From Pedobacter ginsengisoli (lineage in GTDB: Bacteria; Bacteroidota; Bacteroidia; Sphingobacteriales; Sphingobacteriaceae), in contig NZ_CP024091.1 of assembly GCF_002736205.1 (NCBI RefSeq), positions 4,585,555 through 4,649,554 of the forward strand: a stretch of DNA of 64,000 nucleotides. Reading direction: 5' to 3'. This document shows positions 9,070-17,702 of the stretch, piece by piece (position 1 is the first letter of the stretch; every line of letters starts with the position of its first letter). The notes beneath the pieces were generated by a model. That model saw only the letters and a program-made list of their open reading frames with translations. It was not told the origin of the DNA and made no database searches. The translations under genes were made by a program, and so were the position numbers.

Positions 9070-9486
9070 TTAATGCGGTAAACGGTTTTTCAATAATCCG
9101 TAAACAAACGTTCCCAATAGTGAGCCAATTATTACAACTATCATAACCAGGTAGCCTTGTCCGAGCAGTACAAACACTGGCCCCGGACAAGCGCCTGTAA
9201 GTGCCCAGCCTAACCCAAAAATGGTACCTCCAATTAAATACCGGCGCCATGTTTTTTCTTTATCAGTAAATGAAACTGGCTTCCCTTCAACATCACGGGC
9301 TTTCATTTTTTTCATTAGCCAAACTGCAATTATGCCTGTTAGTAAGGCTGTACCCATAATGCCAAACATATGAAACGATTGGAATCTGAACATTTCCTGA
9401 ATGCGATACCAGGATATGGCTTCTGATTTACTCATAATAATGCCAAACAGTATGCCGGCAAGGATAAATTTAACTGACTTTATCAT
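9070..9486 (-). CDS. YeeE/YedE-type sulfur transport protein, second half
   Basis: 138 residues with four hydrophobic helices. The signature GLGWALTGACPGP with the conserved cysteine is that of the short half of the split YeeE/YedE (DUF6691) transporters, also called PmpB, thought to import thiosulfate or related sulfur compounds. It sits 9 bases downstream of the gene for the partner half, the usual two-gene arrangement. The single-domain rhodanese at 2097 is not close enough to imply shared regulation. Confidence 0.85.
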   Translation of the reverse strand: MIKSVKFILAGILFGIIMSKSEAISWYRIQEMFRFQSFHMFGIMGTALLTGIIAVWLMKKMKARDVEGKPVSFTDKEKTWRRYLIGGTIFGLGWALTGACPGPVFVLLGQGYLVMIVVIIGSLLGTFVYGLLKNRLPH

Positions 9487-9495
9487 GGCTTAATG

Positions 9496-10053
9496 TTAAA
9501 AAAGGAGTGGAAAAATTAAGTGGGTCATTATCAGGCCGCCGATAAAAAAGCCGATAACTGCAATCAGCGAAGGGAGTTGCAGGTTTGATAAGCCACTAAT
9601 TGCGTGACCTGATGTACAGCCACCTGCATAACGTGTTCCAAAGCCAATTAAAATGCCACCCCCAAGAAACATTAATAATCCTTTTCCTGTAGCCAGAAAA
9701 TCCCAATTAAATAATTGCAAAGGGACTATATTTCCATCAAACCGGATGTTGATTTTTTGGAGGTCCTGAATTGTATGCTGTGATAAATTTAAAGGAACAT
9801 CCGGTTGAAGCCAATTTGCAGAAATAAAGCCCCCTATTACAGACCCTAGCAGGAAAAGCAGATTCCATCGCTGTGCTTTCCAATCGAAATTAAAAAAGCT
9901 CACCCATTTTCCGGCTCCCAGTATACTGCACATGGTTCGCAGGTTTGATGAAAAGCCAAAGGATTTTCCAAAAAAGATCAGAATTATCATTATAAAACTG
10001 ATTGTCAGGCCCGAGATATACCATGGCCAGGGCTGTTTAATAAATTCAAGCAT
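9496..10053 (-). CDS. YeeE/YedE-type sulfur transport protein, first half
   Basis: 185 residues with five or so hydrophobic helices. The motif GTRYAGGCTSGHAISG contains the conserved cysteine proposed to relay sulfur in YeeE. Together with the following 138-residue gene it makes up one split transporter (PmpA/PmpB type) in the inner membrane. The ATG is at 10051-10053, 5 bases after the stop of the methyltransferase gene, so all three genes may be read together. Confidence 0.88.
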   Translation of the reverse strand: MLEFIKQPWPWYISGLTISFIMIILIFFGKSFGFSSNLRTMCSILGAGKWVSFFNFDWKAQRWNLLFLLGSVIGGFISANWLQPDVPLNLSQHTIQDLQKINIRFDGNIVPLQLFNWDFLATGKGLLMFLGGGILIGFGTRYAGGCTSGHAISGLSNLQLPSLIAVIGFFIGGLIMTHLIFPLLF

Positions 10054-10058
10054 ACTAT

Positions 10059-10748
10059 TTATTTGCTTAGTGTTAACCGTGCTAAATATTGATCATGATC
10101 ATCTTCAAAAACTATTTCGGCATCCCAGCCAGATTGCCGGGCAATATCTATAAGTGTTTTTTGATCTACATAAACCCACTTAAACCAATTGCCTTTAATA
10201 CTTTTATATTCGTATCTGAAACTTACCTCGCCATAATAACCATTAAGCGGAAAGGGAATCTCCTGGTAAAGGTATGATAGGTCTGAGCTATCAAATACCA
10301 ATTGGCCATCGGGGTTTATCAGCCCCTTTACATGTTGTAAAAACGCCTTTAGCCCAGCAATTGATCCTGTCAGGCCAATGCCGTTCATCATAAACAGAAG
10401 GGTGTCGTAAGTATCTTCTTTATAGGTAAGTATGTTTCCTTCTATGGCCTGTTTTAGTCCACGTTGTTTCATAATGGCAACAGCAGGAGTAGAAATATCC
10501 ATACCTGTAACATTAAATCCGCGTTTTTGCAGGATAAGAGCATGGCTGCCTACACCGGCACCAACATCAAGCACTTTTCCTTTGCACATGGCTAAAGCTG
10601 TAAGCTCCAGTTCTGGCATTTCATCCTCACCTCTGAAGTAAACATCAACCGGCATTTCTTCAGGTTCATCATAAGAGTTGTGCACCCATAAAGTTTCTGC
10701 GGGCGGTTTTGTAAACTGGTCTTTTAAAGCTTCACCGAAAACATCCAT
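10059..10748 (-). CDS. class I SAM-dependent methyltransferase
   Basis: 229 residues. SAM-binding motif I is VLDVGAGVGSHALIL near residues 60-74; motif II acidic residue follows in GMDIS. The sequence then fits a Methyltransf_11/25 fold. There is no further signature that tells the substrate. A TATCTTTG element at 10754-10761 lies 5 bases before the ATG, but it is inside a hairpin that may also terminate the upstream gene, so readthrough from the beta-CASP gene and internal initiation are both possible. It is cytoplasmic by composition. Confidence 0.85.
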   Translation of the reverse strand: MDVFGEALKDQFTKPPAETLWVHNSYDEPEEMPVDVYFRGEDEMPELELTALAMCKGKVLDVGAGVGSHALILQKRGFNVTGMDISTPAVAIMKQRGLKQAIEGNILTYKEDTYDTLLFMMNGIGLTGSIAGLKAFLQHVKGLINPDGQLVFDSSDLSYLYQEIPFPLNGYYGEVSFRYEYKSIKGNWFKWVYVDQKTLIDIARQSGWDAEIVFEDDHDQYLARLTLSK

Positions 10749-10750
10749 AA

Positions 10751-10774
10751 AGGCAAAGATAAAAACCTTTGCCT
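10751..10774 (-). terminator. hairpin between beta-CASP and methyltransferase genes
   Basis: Eight-pair stem AGGCAAAG (10751-10758) with CTTTGCCT (10767-10774), loop of 8. It occupies the whole 27-base spacer. On the minus strand the loop is T-rich rather than the 3' flank, so termination is uncertain; the stem also contains the TATCTTTG element of the methyltransferase gene. Confidence 0.4.
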
Positions 10775-10775
10775 G

Positions 10776-12173
10776 TTATAATTGAAACTCCTGATGATAT
10801 TCGGGAATGTTTACATTTTTAAAACCATTATTGAGTATGCGCTGGGCAAATTTCTGCTGTACCTCATACTCCCCATGAACAAGAAATAGCTGTTTAACTT
10901 TTGAAGGATCTTGTACCGACAAGAATTGTAACAGATCTTCGTAATCACCATGTGCACTCATAGATTTTATAGAGCGGACTTCGGCTTGCACATCGTATTC
11001 CTGACCAAATAGCCAAACCTTTTTTTGACCGGCAATTAACCTGCCTGCCAAAGAATTTGCTGTTGCGTAACCAACCATTAAAATGGTATTTTTTCGATCA
11101 ATGATATTATTTCTGATATGATGCCTAACCCTGCCACCCTCAGCCATGCCAGACGAGGATATAATCACACAAGGGCGGTCATCACCATTCAGCGATTTTG
11201 ATTCCTCGACACTCTCTATAAATTTTAAGCCTTTAAAATCGAATATGTCATTGTCTACTTTAAAAACCTCTTTAACGCCATTGTTGTAAACTTCAGGATG
11301 GTCTTTTAATACCTGAGTGGCCTCAAGTGAAAGGGGACTATCTACGTAATATCGAACATTTGGCAATTGGTTCTTCAGCTCAAGGCTGTTTAGGGCATAA
11401 AGAAGTTCCTGCGTACGGCCAACACTAAAGGCAGGGATAATTACTTTTCCTTTCTTAACCTCGCAGGTATTCTTAATGATCTGCAACAACATATTTTCTA
11501 TAGGCTCCAGATCAACATGCAAAGAATCGCCGTATGTTGATTCCATTATAATGTAATCGGCCTGAGGAAATGTTTGCGGACTTTTCAAAAGCAGGTCGCC
11601 ATAGCGTCCTACATCTCCACTAAAGGTAATGTGCGTAGTTTTCCCATCTTCATTTATCTTTAAATGGACAGCAGCACTTCCAACTATGTGTCCTGCATCA
11701 GTAAAACGAAGGTTTATGGTAGGGTCTATTATAAAGTCCTGATCATAAGGAACGGTTTTAAACTGGCTGAGGGTTTGGTTTACGTCCTTGTCTGTGTACA
11801 AGGGCATTTCCTGATCTTCTACCCGTTTAATTTTTCTGTTTGCGTATTCCGCATCCTGCATTTGTATTTTGGCCGAGTCCAATAATAAAATCCTTGCCAG
11901 ATCTCTGGTTGCCGGGGTACAATATATGGTGCCTTTAAAGCCTTCAGAAACTAATTTCGGTAGTAATCCGCAGTGATCTATATGCGCATGAGATAAAATC
12001 ATGTACGTAACTTTTGCAGGATCAAAACCGAAGGACTCATTCAAGCCCTCGGTAATATCGCCCATTCCTTGAAAAAGGCCGCAGTCTAATAGAATTTGAG
12101 TTTCATTACTTAGGGTAATAAGGTGTTTACTACCGGTTACAGCACGTGCTGCACCATGAAAAGCAATTTTCAT
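10776..12173 (-). CDS. MBL-fold / beta-CASP RNA-type metallo-hydrolase
   Basis: 465 residues. The metallo-beta-lactamase motif HAHIDHCG gives His62, His64, Asp66 and His67; later ligands lie in DAGHIVGSA, FSGDVGRYG and the C-terminal LVHGEYE. A beta-CASP insert (residues about 230-360) and an RMMBL C-terminal segment follow, as in the CPSF73/YSH1-like exonuclease group. Family members process RNA; the bacterial long form of this type often has no assigned substrate. It is preceded by a YtxH gene 10 bases upstream and followed by the methyltransferase gene. Confidence 0.88.
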   Translation of the reverse strand: MKIAFHGAARAVTGSKHLITLSNETQILLDCGLFQGMGDITEGLNESFGFDPAKVTYMILSHAHIDHCGLLPKLVSEGFKGTIYCTPATRDLARILLLDSAKIQMQDAEYANRKIKRVEDQEMPLYTDKDVNQTLSQFKTVPYDQDFIIDPTINLRFTDAGHIVGSAAVHLKINEDGKTTHITFSGDVGRYGDLLLKSPQTFPQADYIIMESTYGDSLHVDLEPIENMLLQIIKNTCEVKKGKVIIPAFSVGRTQELLYALNSLELKNQLPNVRYYVDSPLSLEATQVLKDHPEVYNNGVKEVFKVDNDIFDFKGLKFIESVEESKSLNGDDRPCVIISSSGMAEGGRVRHHIRNNIIDRKNTILMVGYATANSLAGRLIAGQKKVWLFGQEYDVQAEVRSIKSMSAHGDYEDLLQFLSVQDPSKVKQLFLVHGEYEVQQKFAQRILNNGFKNVNIPEYHQEFQL

Positions 12174-12183
12174 TAAAAATATA

Positions 12184-12390
12184 TTATGCTCTTACTTTTG
12201 CAATAGTGTCCTTTACTTTACCTGAAACATCTGCAAACTTATCTTTAGAAGAATCTAATAAATCGCAGAACCAATCGGTTACTTTGCCTTTCATTTCACC
12301 TTCTTTATCTGCTGATAGTATTATTGCTATTGCTGTGCCAAGAGCTACTCCTGCCAATATACCTGCAATTATTTTAGTTTCTTTCTTCAT
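12184..12390 (-). CDS. YtxH domain-containing small membrane protein
   Basis: 68 residues: one N-terminal membrane helix (about 7-25, GILAGVALGTAIAII) followed by a charged amphipathic helix rich in Lys, Asp and Val. This is the YtxH (PF12732) pattern, a family linked to envelope or general stress in Firmicutes and of unknown mechanism. It ends 10 bases before the beta-CASP gene. A TATTTTTG element lies 26 bases upstream of the ATG. Confidence 0.8.
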   Translation of the reverse strand: MKKETKIIAGILAGVALGTAIAIILSADKEGEMKGKVTDWFCDLLDSSKDKFADVSGKVKDTIAKVRA

Positions 12391-12416
12391 AATGATGTTC
12401 TTTTATGAAAGTTAAA

Positions 12417-12424
12417 CAAAAATA
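12417..12424 (-). promoter_or_regulatory. -7 element (TATTTTTG) before the YtxH gene
   Basis: Exact TAnnTTTG on the minus strand, 26 bases before the start at 12390. Confidence 0.45.
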
Positions 12425-12483
12425 GAGCCGAATGGTTCTCTTGTTTTACATTTTTCTTAATCTGAAAGCTATAATTGATTCGG

Positions 12484-12491
12484 TATCTTTA
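12484..12491 (+). promoter_or_regulatory. near -7 element (TATCTTTA), 4 bases before an ATG
   Basis: One mismatch from TAnnTTTG; the ATG at 12496 follows after 4 bases, which would give an essentially leaderless transcript. Confidence 0.4.
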
Positions 12492-12495
12492 ACGG

Positions 12496-12846
12496 ATGTT
12501 AAGATCCATATCATTTATAAATATTGCTTTGGCTATTGTATACTTTTTGTTCTACTTGCTAAACAGTACATCTTATGCAATAATTGGAGTTTTTATACTA
12601 ATTACTTTTAGTGCACTGACCATCAGGAATGCAGAGAAGGATATAAAACCTACAGCCTTGCACCTTGTACTTGCAGTTATGGTATTGTTGTTTGCCTTTT
12701 TTTTGGCAATATGGACCTATAATGTAGTTCTCTCCTCTTTTGAACATGACTATTTTGGTAATAGCTGGCTGTATATTACCATTAGTTCCGGTTTAATTGC
12801 AGGAATAGTAATTCAAATTATAACGTTGTTTATCCACCGCCCTTAA
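12496..12846 (+). CDS. small integral membrane protein, unknown function
   Basis: 116 residues with four hydrophobic segments (about 7-23, 26-43, 55-77, 91-112) and short loops. I do not recognise a family. Its end overlaps the convergent outer-membrane barrel gene by 17 bases. The ATG sits 4 bases after a TATCTTTA element, in the same arrangement as several genes in this window, which supports the start. Confidence 0.6.
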   Translation: MLRSISFINIALAIVYFLFYLLNSTSYAIIGVFILITFSALTIRNAEKDIKPTALHLVLAVMVLLFAFFLAIWTYNVVLSSFEHDYFGNSWLYITISSGLIAGIVIQIITLFIHRP

Positions 12847-15316
12847 CCCTGTTCTGAATATCCTCGCTACCTGTCTTGCGGTCTTTTTTGCTGATATTTT
12901 GATTGCCAAATCGATAAGAGAAGGAAAGCATAACACGGCGACTATCTGGTCTTTTATTGGTATACATATCTATGTTCTGATATTTTGTTTGCTCTCTGTA
13001 TCTGTCAGATTGGAAGATATCATTTATCATAAGTTTAATGGTTCCTTTATCTTTTAACACAGCCTTTTGTGCACCTGTTGATATAGCATAGCTACCCTTA
13101 TATTCTGAAATACCATAAACAGAGCCTGAGTAATAAAAACCGCTTAGTTCCAGTGTATAGCCCTTTCCTGCTTTAAACGAATTTTGAGAATTAAAACTAA
13201 AGCTTGTTGTATTGTTATTAAATGTGCTGTTCTGTACATTTCCTTTGTATTCATTTCGGAAAATATTTGCGAAATGAGTTCCATTCCACCAATCAAAAAA
13301 TGTAGTAGAAGCGGTGAAGCTAACGCCATAGTTGATCAGTTTGCTTAAGTTTTGAGGAGATTCAAAAGTAGCATTTAATGAATCTATCTGACCACTTAGC
13401 CAGGTAATCACATCAGTAGTTCGATTGTAGTTTAACGCAGTAGTATATTTTCCCTTAAAACTGTGGCTCAATTGAAATGTATTGATCAACTCAGGCTTTA
13501 AAAAGGGATTCCCTTGATAAAAAAGAAGCGGGTCTCTGAACATTCTAAAAGGATTCAAGTCTCCGTAATCGGGTCTTTCTATTCTTCTGCTGTAGGCCGC
13601 CTGAATCAGGTGATTCGAGCCAAGCGGTTTACTAACAAAAACACTTGGAAACAGCTGGAAGTAGCTGCGGGTTAATAAAGAGTCAGTTGTTATTTGGTGC
13701 CCTTCTGTTCTTGTATACTCTCCTCTTAAACCAGCCTGCACACTAAACCCTTTAAATTCTTGATTAAAGTTTAGGTAGCCAGCATGTATCTGCTCTTTAT
13801 ACTTAAAATGGTTGCTTCCATTAGTATCATATTCCCAGTTCCCATTGTTTAGAATGTCGTACCGGAGGTTATTGTCAGACTGTATGAAACTGCTTTTTAA
13901 ACCACTTTCTAATTTAATGGTTTTATTAAGAGGATCTGTATAGTCTACCTTAGCAAGGTAAACATCTGTTATGGCAGGTACATATCCACGTCTGCTGGTG
14001 ATTGCGCCCGTTTGCCCGTCAGTAGACTGAAGCATTGTTGTTTTTAAGTTAAGCTTTGAAGTAAAGCTATTACTAGCAAAATCAGCGTCAGCAGAGAATG
14101 TTCGACCTTCCTTATTAAATTTATGAAGATAGTTAACATTGTAAGTTAAGTTTTTCCAGTTTTGCTGATCATAATTTGTTGTAGCCATCTGGTTGATTAT
14201 TGATCCATCACCAGAAATTAATCTGTTTCCGGTCTTGCTGTCATGAGTATACTTACCTACATTTCCGTTTATAAGAAATCCTAATGTGTTTGAACTATCT
14301 AATTCATAATCAAGACCAAGTCTGAAATTGTTTGTGTGAAGTGGTTCGTCAGTTTCCGTATCCTGATAAGACGTTCGCGTAGGGGTACTTCCAATATTGC
14401 CATTATCATAAAAACGTCTAACAAAATCCAGGTATTCTGTTTCACCACGATAGCCATAATCATAGCTTCCATATACATTCAGTTTTTCATTTCTGTAGTT
14501 TAGGATTGTGGCACTACCGTAACGTGCATTTCTGCTGGCGCCACCGTTTAAAGAGATCGAACCATTTAAACCTGTTTTCATATTTTTCTTCATCTGGATA
14601 TTGATGATTCCCCCATTTCCTGCAGCATCATATTTTGCAGATGGATTGCTCATAATTTCAATTTTCGAAATAGAAGATGAATTTGTTCCTTTTAATAAAG
14701 TGCTTAACTCTTTTGGAGAGAGGTAAGTAGATTTGCCATTAATCATAACCAATACACCCGATCGCCCTTTTAAAGAAATCTGGCCTTCATCATCTACTTT
14801 AACACCCGGTGCCCTGGCAAGAAGCTCAAGAGCTGTGTTACCTTCTGATACAATGCTGTTTTCTACATTTATTACCGTTTTGTCTATAGTCTGCTCTATT
14901 AGCTTTTTCTGAGCTGAAATTACTACAGCGTTTAGTAGTTTACTGTCTTCTTTTAATTTTAAAAGACCCAGATCAAGCTTTCTGTTTTCTACTGATATTA
15001 CAAATATTTCAGTAGTAAGAGAATGGTAGCTAATCCCACTGATCTTTACCAGATATTTTCCGTCGGGAATTGCCGTAAACAAGAACTTACCTGTCGAATC
15101 GCTCAATGCTCCTTTTATCATTTTTCCATCTTCATAGAGCAAGGCTACAGAAGCATATTCTATTGAAGCCCCCTCATTATCAACTACCTTCCCGGATATG
15201 TTTCCGCTGGTTTGTGCATATCCATCGAGTTGGGCCGAAGTAAGTATTATTAATAAAATATAAGGTAAAAGAATTCCTGTAGAAAGCTTTAGGCCTTCTA
15301 AAATATATGTTTTCAT
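12830..15316 (-). CDS. large outer-membrane beta-barrel receptor (CarboxypepD_reg plus OMP_b-brl_3 type)
   Basis: 828 residues. A signal region is followed by a carboxypeptidase-regulatory-like repeat (about 38-120), a plug-like segment (about 130-240, with the LELLARAPGVKVDDEGQIS pattern) and a long barrel with many Tyr/Asn-rich strands. This is the TonB-receptor relative in which PF14905-type barrels replace the usual TonB_dep_Rec barrel. It is the last gene of the iron locus, 9 bases after the PepSY gene. In comparable loci it may be a second outer-membrane component, or just be carried in the operon. No STN domain is present. Confidence 0.8.
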   Translation of the reverse strand: MKTYILEGLKLSTGILLPYILLIILTSAQLDGYAQTSGNISGKVVDNEGASIEYASVALLYEDGKMIKGALSDSTGKFLFTAIPDGKYLVKISGISYHSLTTEIFVISVENRKLDLGLLKLKEDSKLLNAVVISAQKKLIEQTIDKTVINVENSIVSEGNTALELLARAPGVKVDDEGQISLKGRSGVLVMINGKSTYLSPKELSTLLKGTNSSSISKIEIMSNPSAKYDAAGNGGIINIQMKKNMKTGLNGSISLNGGASRNARYGSATILNYRNEKLNVYGSYDYGYRGETEYLDFVRRFYDNGNIGSTPTRTSYQDTETDEPLHTNNFRLGLDYELDSSNTLGFLINGNVGKYTHDSKTGNRLISGDGSIINQMATTNYDQQNWKNLTYNVNYLHKFNKEGRTFSADADFASNSFTSKLNLKTTMLQSTDGQTGAITSRRGYVPAITDVYLAKVDYTDPLNKTIKLESGLKSSFIQSDNNLRYDILNNGNWEYDTNGSNHFKYKEQIHAGYLNFNQEFKGFSVQAGLRGEYTRTEGHQITTDSLLTRSYFQLFPSVFVSKPLGSNHLIQAAYSRRIERPDYGDLNPFRMFRDPLLFYQGNPFLKPELINTFQLSHSFKGKYTTALNYNRTTDVITWLSGQIDSLNATFESPQNLSKLINYGVSFTASTTFFDWWNGTHFANIFRNEYKGNVQNSTFNNNTTSFSFNSQNSFKAGKGYTLELSGFYYSGSVYGISEYKGSYAISTGAQKAVLKDKGTIKLMINDIFQSDRYREQTKYQNIDMYTNKRPDSRRVMLSFSYRFGNQNISKKDRKTGSEDIQNRVKGGG

Positions 15317-15325
15317 AGGTTTTAT

Positions 15326-16453
15326 TTAAGAAAGTATCGGAACGAGTTTATTCTTTTTTGCTGCTTTTTTTCTTTTGCCCCACCATACGTAGAAGCCAGT
15401 AACGGGTAGACTGGCACAAATGAGGCTGGCAAAAAAATAGATGATCTTTGTTGTAAGGCCAGCAAATGCACCTACATGCAGACCATAGTTTGACCGGCGA
15501 ATCCATGATGCCGCGTCTTCATCCCTTAATCGTTTATTTGAAGCAGGTAGCTCTGCAAGGGTGTGTTGGTCCAGATAAACATCACGCCATGTTCCTCTGT
15601 ACATATCCGTACAAACGTAAATTGGATCTGAGGCTTTCTCAGGAAAATGCATCAGAATATCGTGACGTTCGTGTTCAGCAATTTCATTTATACCTTTATG
15701 CCAGGCCTTATCAACCTGAGTAAGCATATTTGAGTTGGGGTTGCTTGTAGTGTCAGACAAAGCCTCTATGCGTGGCTTATTTTCTCCACCGGCCATCCAG
15801 TATACACTTTTGTTAAACCAGGTAAAACTCATCATTAGGGCTGTAAAGGCAAGGATAGCGGCTACAATTAGGGAATAAAAGCCCAGTACATTGTGCAAGT
15901 CGTAGTTTACCCGCTTAAATTTAGCCCGCCATTTTATCTTGAAGCTCTGATCGCGCCCTTTTTTATTCCACTTTTTTGGCCACCACAATATCAGTCCGCT
16001 AATCAATAGTACAAAGAAAACAAATGTGCCCCAACCAACTACCTGATGGCCTATTTTTTGAGGCAACCACATATAATAGTGTCCATCTTCAAAAAAATGA
16101 AAGATGTCTTCATGATCAACCATAGCAACCACATTTGCAGTATACGGATTTACATAAACAATAGAGTCTGATTCATGAATGCTAAGTTGTGCAGTCCGGT
16201 TTTCTCCATAATACCATATAGATTCAACTTCTTTACCCGGTAAAGCTTTTTGAACAGCTTTGTAAAGTATTGAAGGCGGCAGAAACTTATCCGCCTCCAT
16301 AGTTTTTTGGGCATGTAGCCACGGTGAGCTAAAGCTTTTTATTTCTTGTTTAAACACCAGAACACAGCCAGTAATGCTTAGTATAAATACTATAATTCCG
16401 GATGCTAATCCAAACCACAAATGAAACCAGGCGTTGATTTTTTTGAAAACCAT
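15326..16453 (-). CDS. PepSY-TM inner-membrane protein, XusC-like (putative siderophore reductase)
   Basis: 375 residues with four membrane helices (about 13-32, 139-158, 186-206, 336-356) and two periplasmic PepSY-like stretches. Conserved histidines lie in or next to the helices (WFHLWFGLASG, GHQVVGWGTF, DLHNVLGFY, LHVGAFAG), the arrangement seen in haem-binding PepSY_TM proteins such as FoxB and PiuB that reduce ferric siderophores. It starts 24 bases after the stop of the DUF4374 gene downstream of the TonB receptor, the same order as XusA-XusB-XusC. Reductase activity is inferred from family and context. Confidence 0.85.
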   Translation of the reverse strand: MVFKKINAWFHLWFGLASGIIVFILSITGCVLVFKQEIKSFSSPWLHAQKTMEADKFLPPSILYKAVQKALPGKEVESIWYYGENRTAQLSIHESDSIVYVNPYTANVVAMVDHEDIFHFFEDGHYYMWLPQKIGHQVVGWGTFVFFVLLISGLILWWPKKWNKKGRDQSFKIKWRAKFKRVNYDLHNVLGFYSLIVAAILAFTALMMSFTWFNKSVYWMAGGENKPRIEALSDTTSNPNSNMLTQVDKAWHKGINEIAEHERHDILMHFPEKASDPIYVCTDMYRGTWRDVYLDQHTLAELPASNKRLRDEDAASWIRRSNYGLHVGAFAGLTTKIIYFFASLICASLPVTGFYVWWGKRKKAAKKNKLVPILS

Positions 16454-16477
16454 TTATAAAGTCAAAAGTTATATCTA

Positions 16478-17680
16478 CTATTTCAGTTTTTCTATACGAA
16501 GTATGTAGTCAATACCACCTATAAATTCAACACCCTTTGTCAATTTCTCAGTAGCCGGATCATACTCCCATATGTAGTCTCTATCAACAGCGTTAACCGC
16601 AATAAAGGCTTTTCCGTCCTCAACAATTACTCCATTTACCATTCGTTCGCCCTTATCTGCAGGCAGATCTAACTTTTTAATTAGAGAACCATTTTTCACA
16701 TCAATAACGGTGAAGTAATGATCAGCATCAATAGATTGCCCTGCTATGCGCGATCTTACTATAGCTTTACCATTACCGATGTACCACATTGCAGGCGCCA
16801 TTTCATTGTTAGTGGAAGCAGAGAAGTTAAAGAAGTAAGTGGGATCAATTTCTGTTTGTCCGTTTTTAATCCGGTACATTACTGCCGGTGATTTATAATC
16901 ATATACATTTACCGGATCTGTAATAAAGTACAGGTCATTGTTTTCATCAACAAAAGATGATGGAGCGTAAACATTTGGCCCGCCAGGTCCTGTGGTACGG
17001 ATATCTGATAATGATTTTTCAACCTTCATTGTTGAGTAATCTATAACTGCAACAAATGATTTCTGGTAAACAGGCATATTTGGATACTGCGTCCAGTCGT
17101 TAGACCCAAAACCATATCCCAGAAATAACTTATTATCCCTGTATTCTGCAAAACCAATGTTATAGGTCTGAAATCCAGAAGGGATAACTTCAAGATCAAG
17201 CGTACCGGTTTTAATGGTCATTTTATCTACTTTGACTACAGCATAACGTGCTTCTCCATTGCCATCTCCAAAAATAACCAGTGTATTGTTGTCAGCCCAG
17301 GTATAAGAGCTCCAGTTTAACCATGCAAAGGGAATCTCTTTATCTATGATCAATGATCCGTTTTCTACATGATATTTTCCTAAACGTCCGCTATTGGCAT
17401 TTGCATGATAGTAAAATCCATCTTTCTGAACTACATCCTGTGCATATACTTTACCGGTCATTTCTGCGCCATTGCCCTTTAAGCTAATTGTTCCGCTAGT
17501 TAATGAAGGGATGCTGGTAATGTAATAAGCGGTATTTGGCCAGCTACCTACGCATAGAATTGCAGAATATTTGGTTCCTTCTTCTACGTTACCAATGTCT
17601 CTTTTTTCGCATCCGCTAACTGATATAAGTATTAATGCAACCAGTAACAGCTTTGAGGTACAGTGAAATAATTTATTCAT
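16478..17680 (-). CDS. DUF4374 lipoprotein, XusB-like siderophore-binding protein (copy 2)
   Basis: 400 residues from the ATG at 17678-17680. The open frame extends 32 codons further upstream into the 3' end of the receptor gene, but only the inner start gives a clean lipoprotein signal (MNKLFHCTSKLLLVALILIS then SGC). After the cysteine come EKRD, acidic and basic residues as in surface-export signals of Bacteroidetes lipoproteins. The body matches DUF4374, a beta-propeller-like fold; in B. thetaiotaomicron the member XusB binds ferric siderophore outside the cell with its receptor XusA (from memory). It lies 22 bases after the receptor stop. Its C-terminus (IDYILRIEKLK) resembles that of the second copy at 20177. 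Confidence 0.85.
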   Translation of the reverse strand: MNKLFHCTSKLLLVALILISVSGCEKRDIGNVEEGTKYSAILCVGSWPNTAYYITSIPSLTSGTISLKGNGAEMTGKVYAQDVVQKDGFYYHANANSGRLGKYHVENGSLIIDKEIPFAWLNWSSYTWADNNTLVIFGDGNGEARYAVVKVDKMTIKTGTLDLEVIPSGFQTYNIGFAEYRDNKLFLGYGFGSNDWTQYPNMPVYQKSFVAVIDYSTMKVEKSLSDIRTTGPGGPNVYAPSSFVDENNDLYFITDPVNVYDYKSPAVMYRIKNGQTEIDPTYFFNFSASTNNEMAPAMWYIGNGKAIVRSRIAGQSIDADHYFTVIDVKNGSLIKKLDLPADKGERMVNGVIVEDGKAFIAVNAVDRDYIWEYDPATEKLTKGVEFIGGIDYILRIEKLK

Positions 17681-17702
17681 GTTTACTTTGTGAAATATTA
17701 AT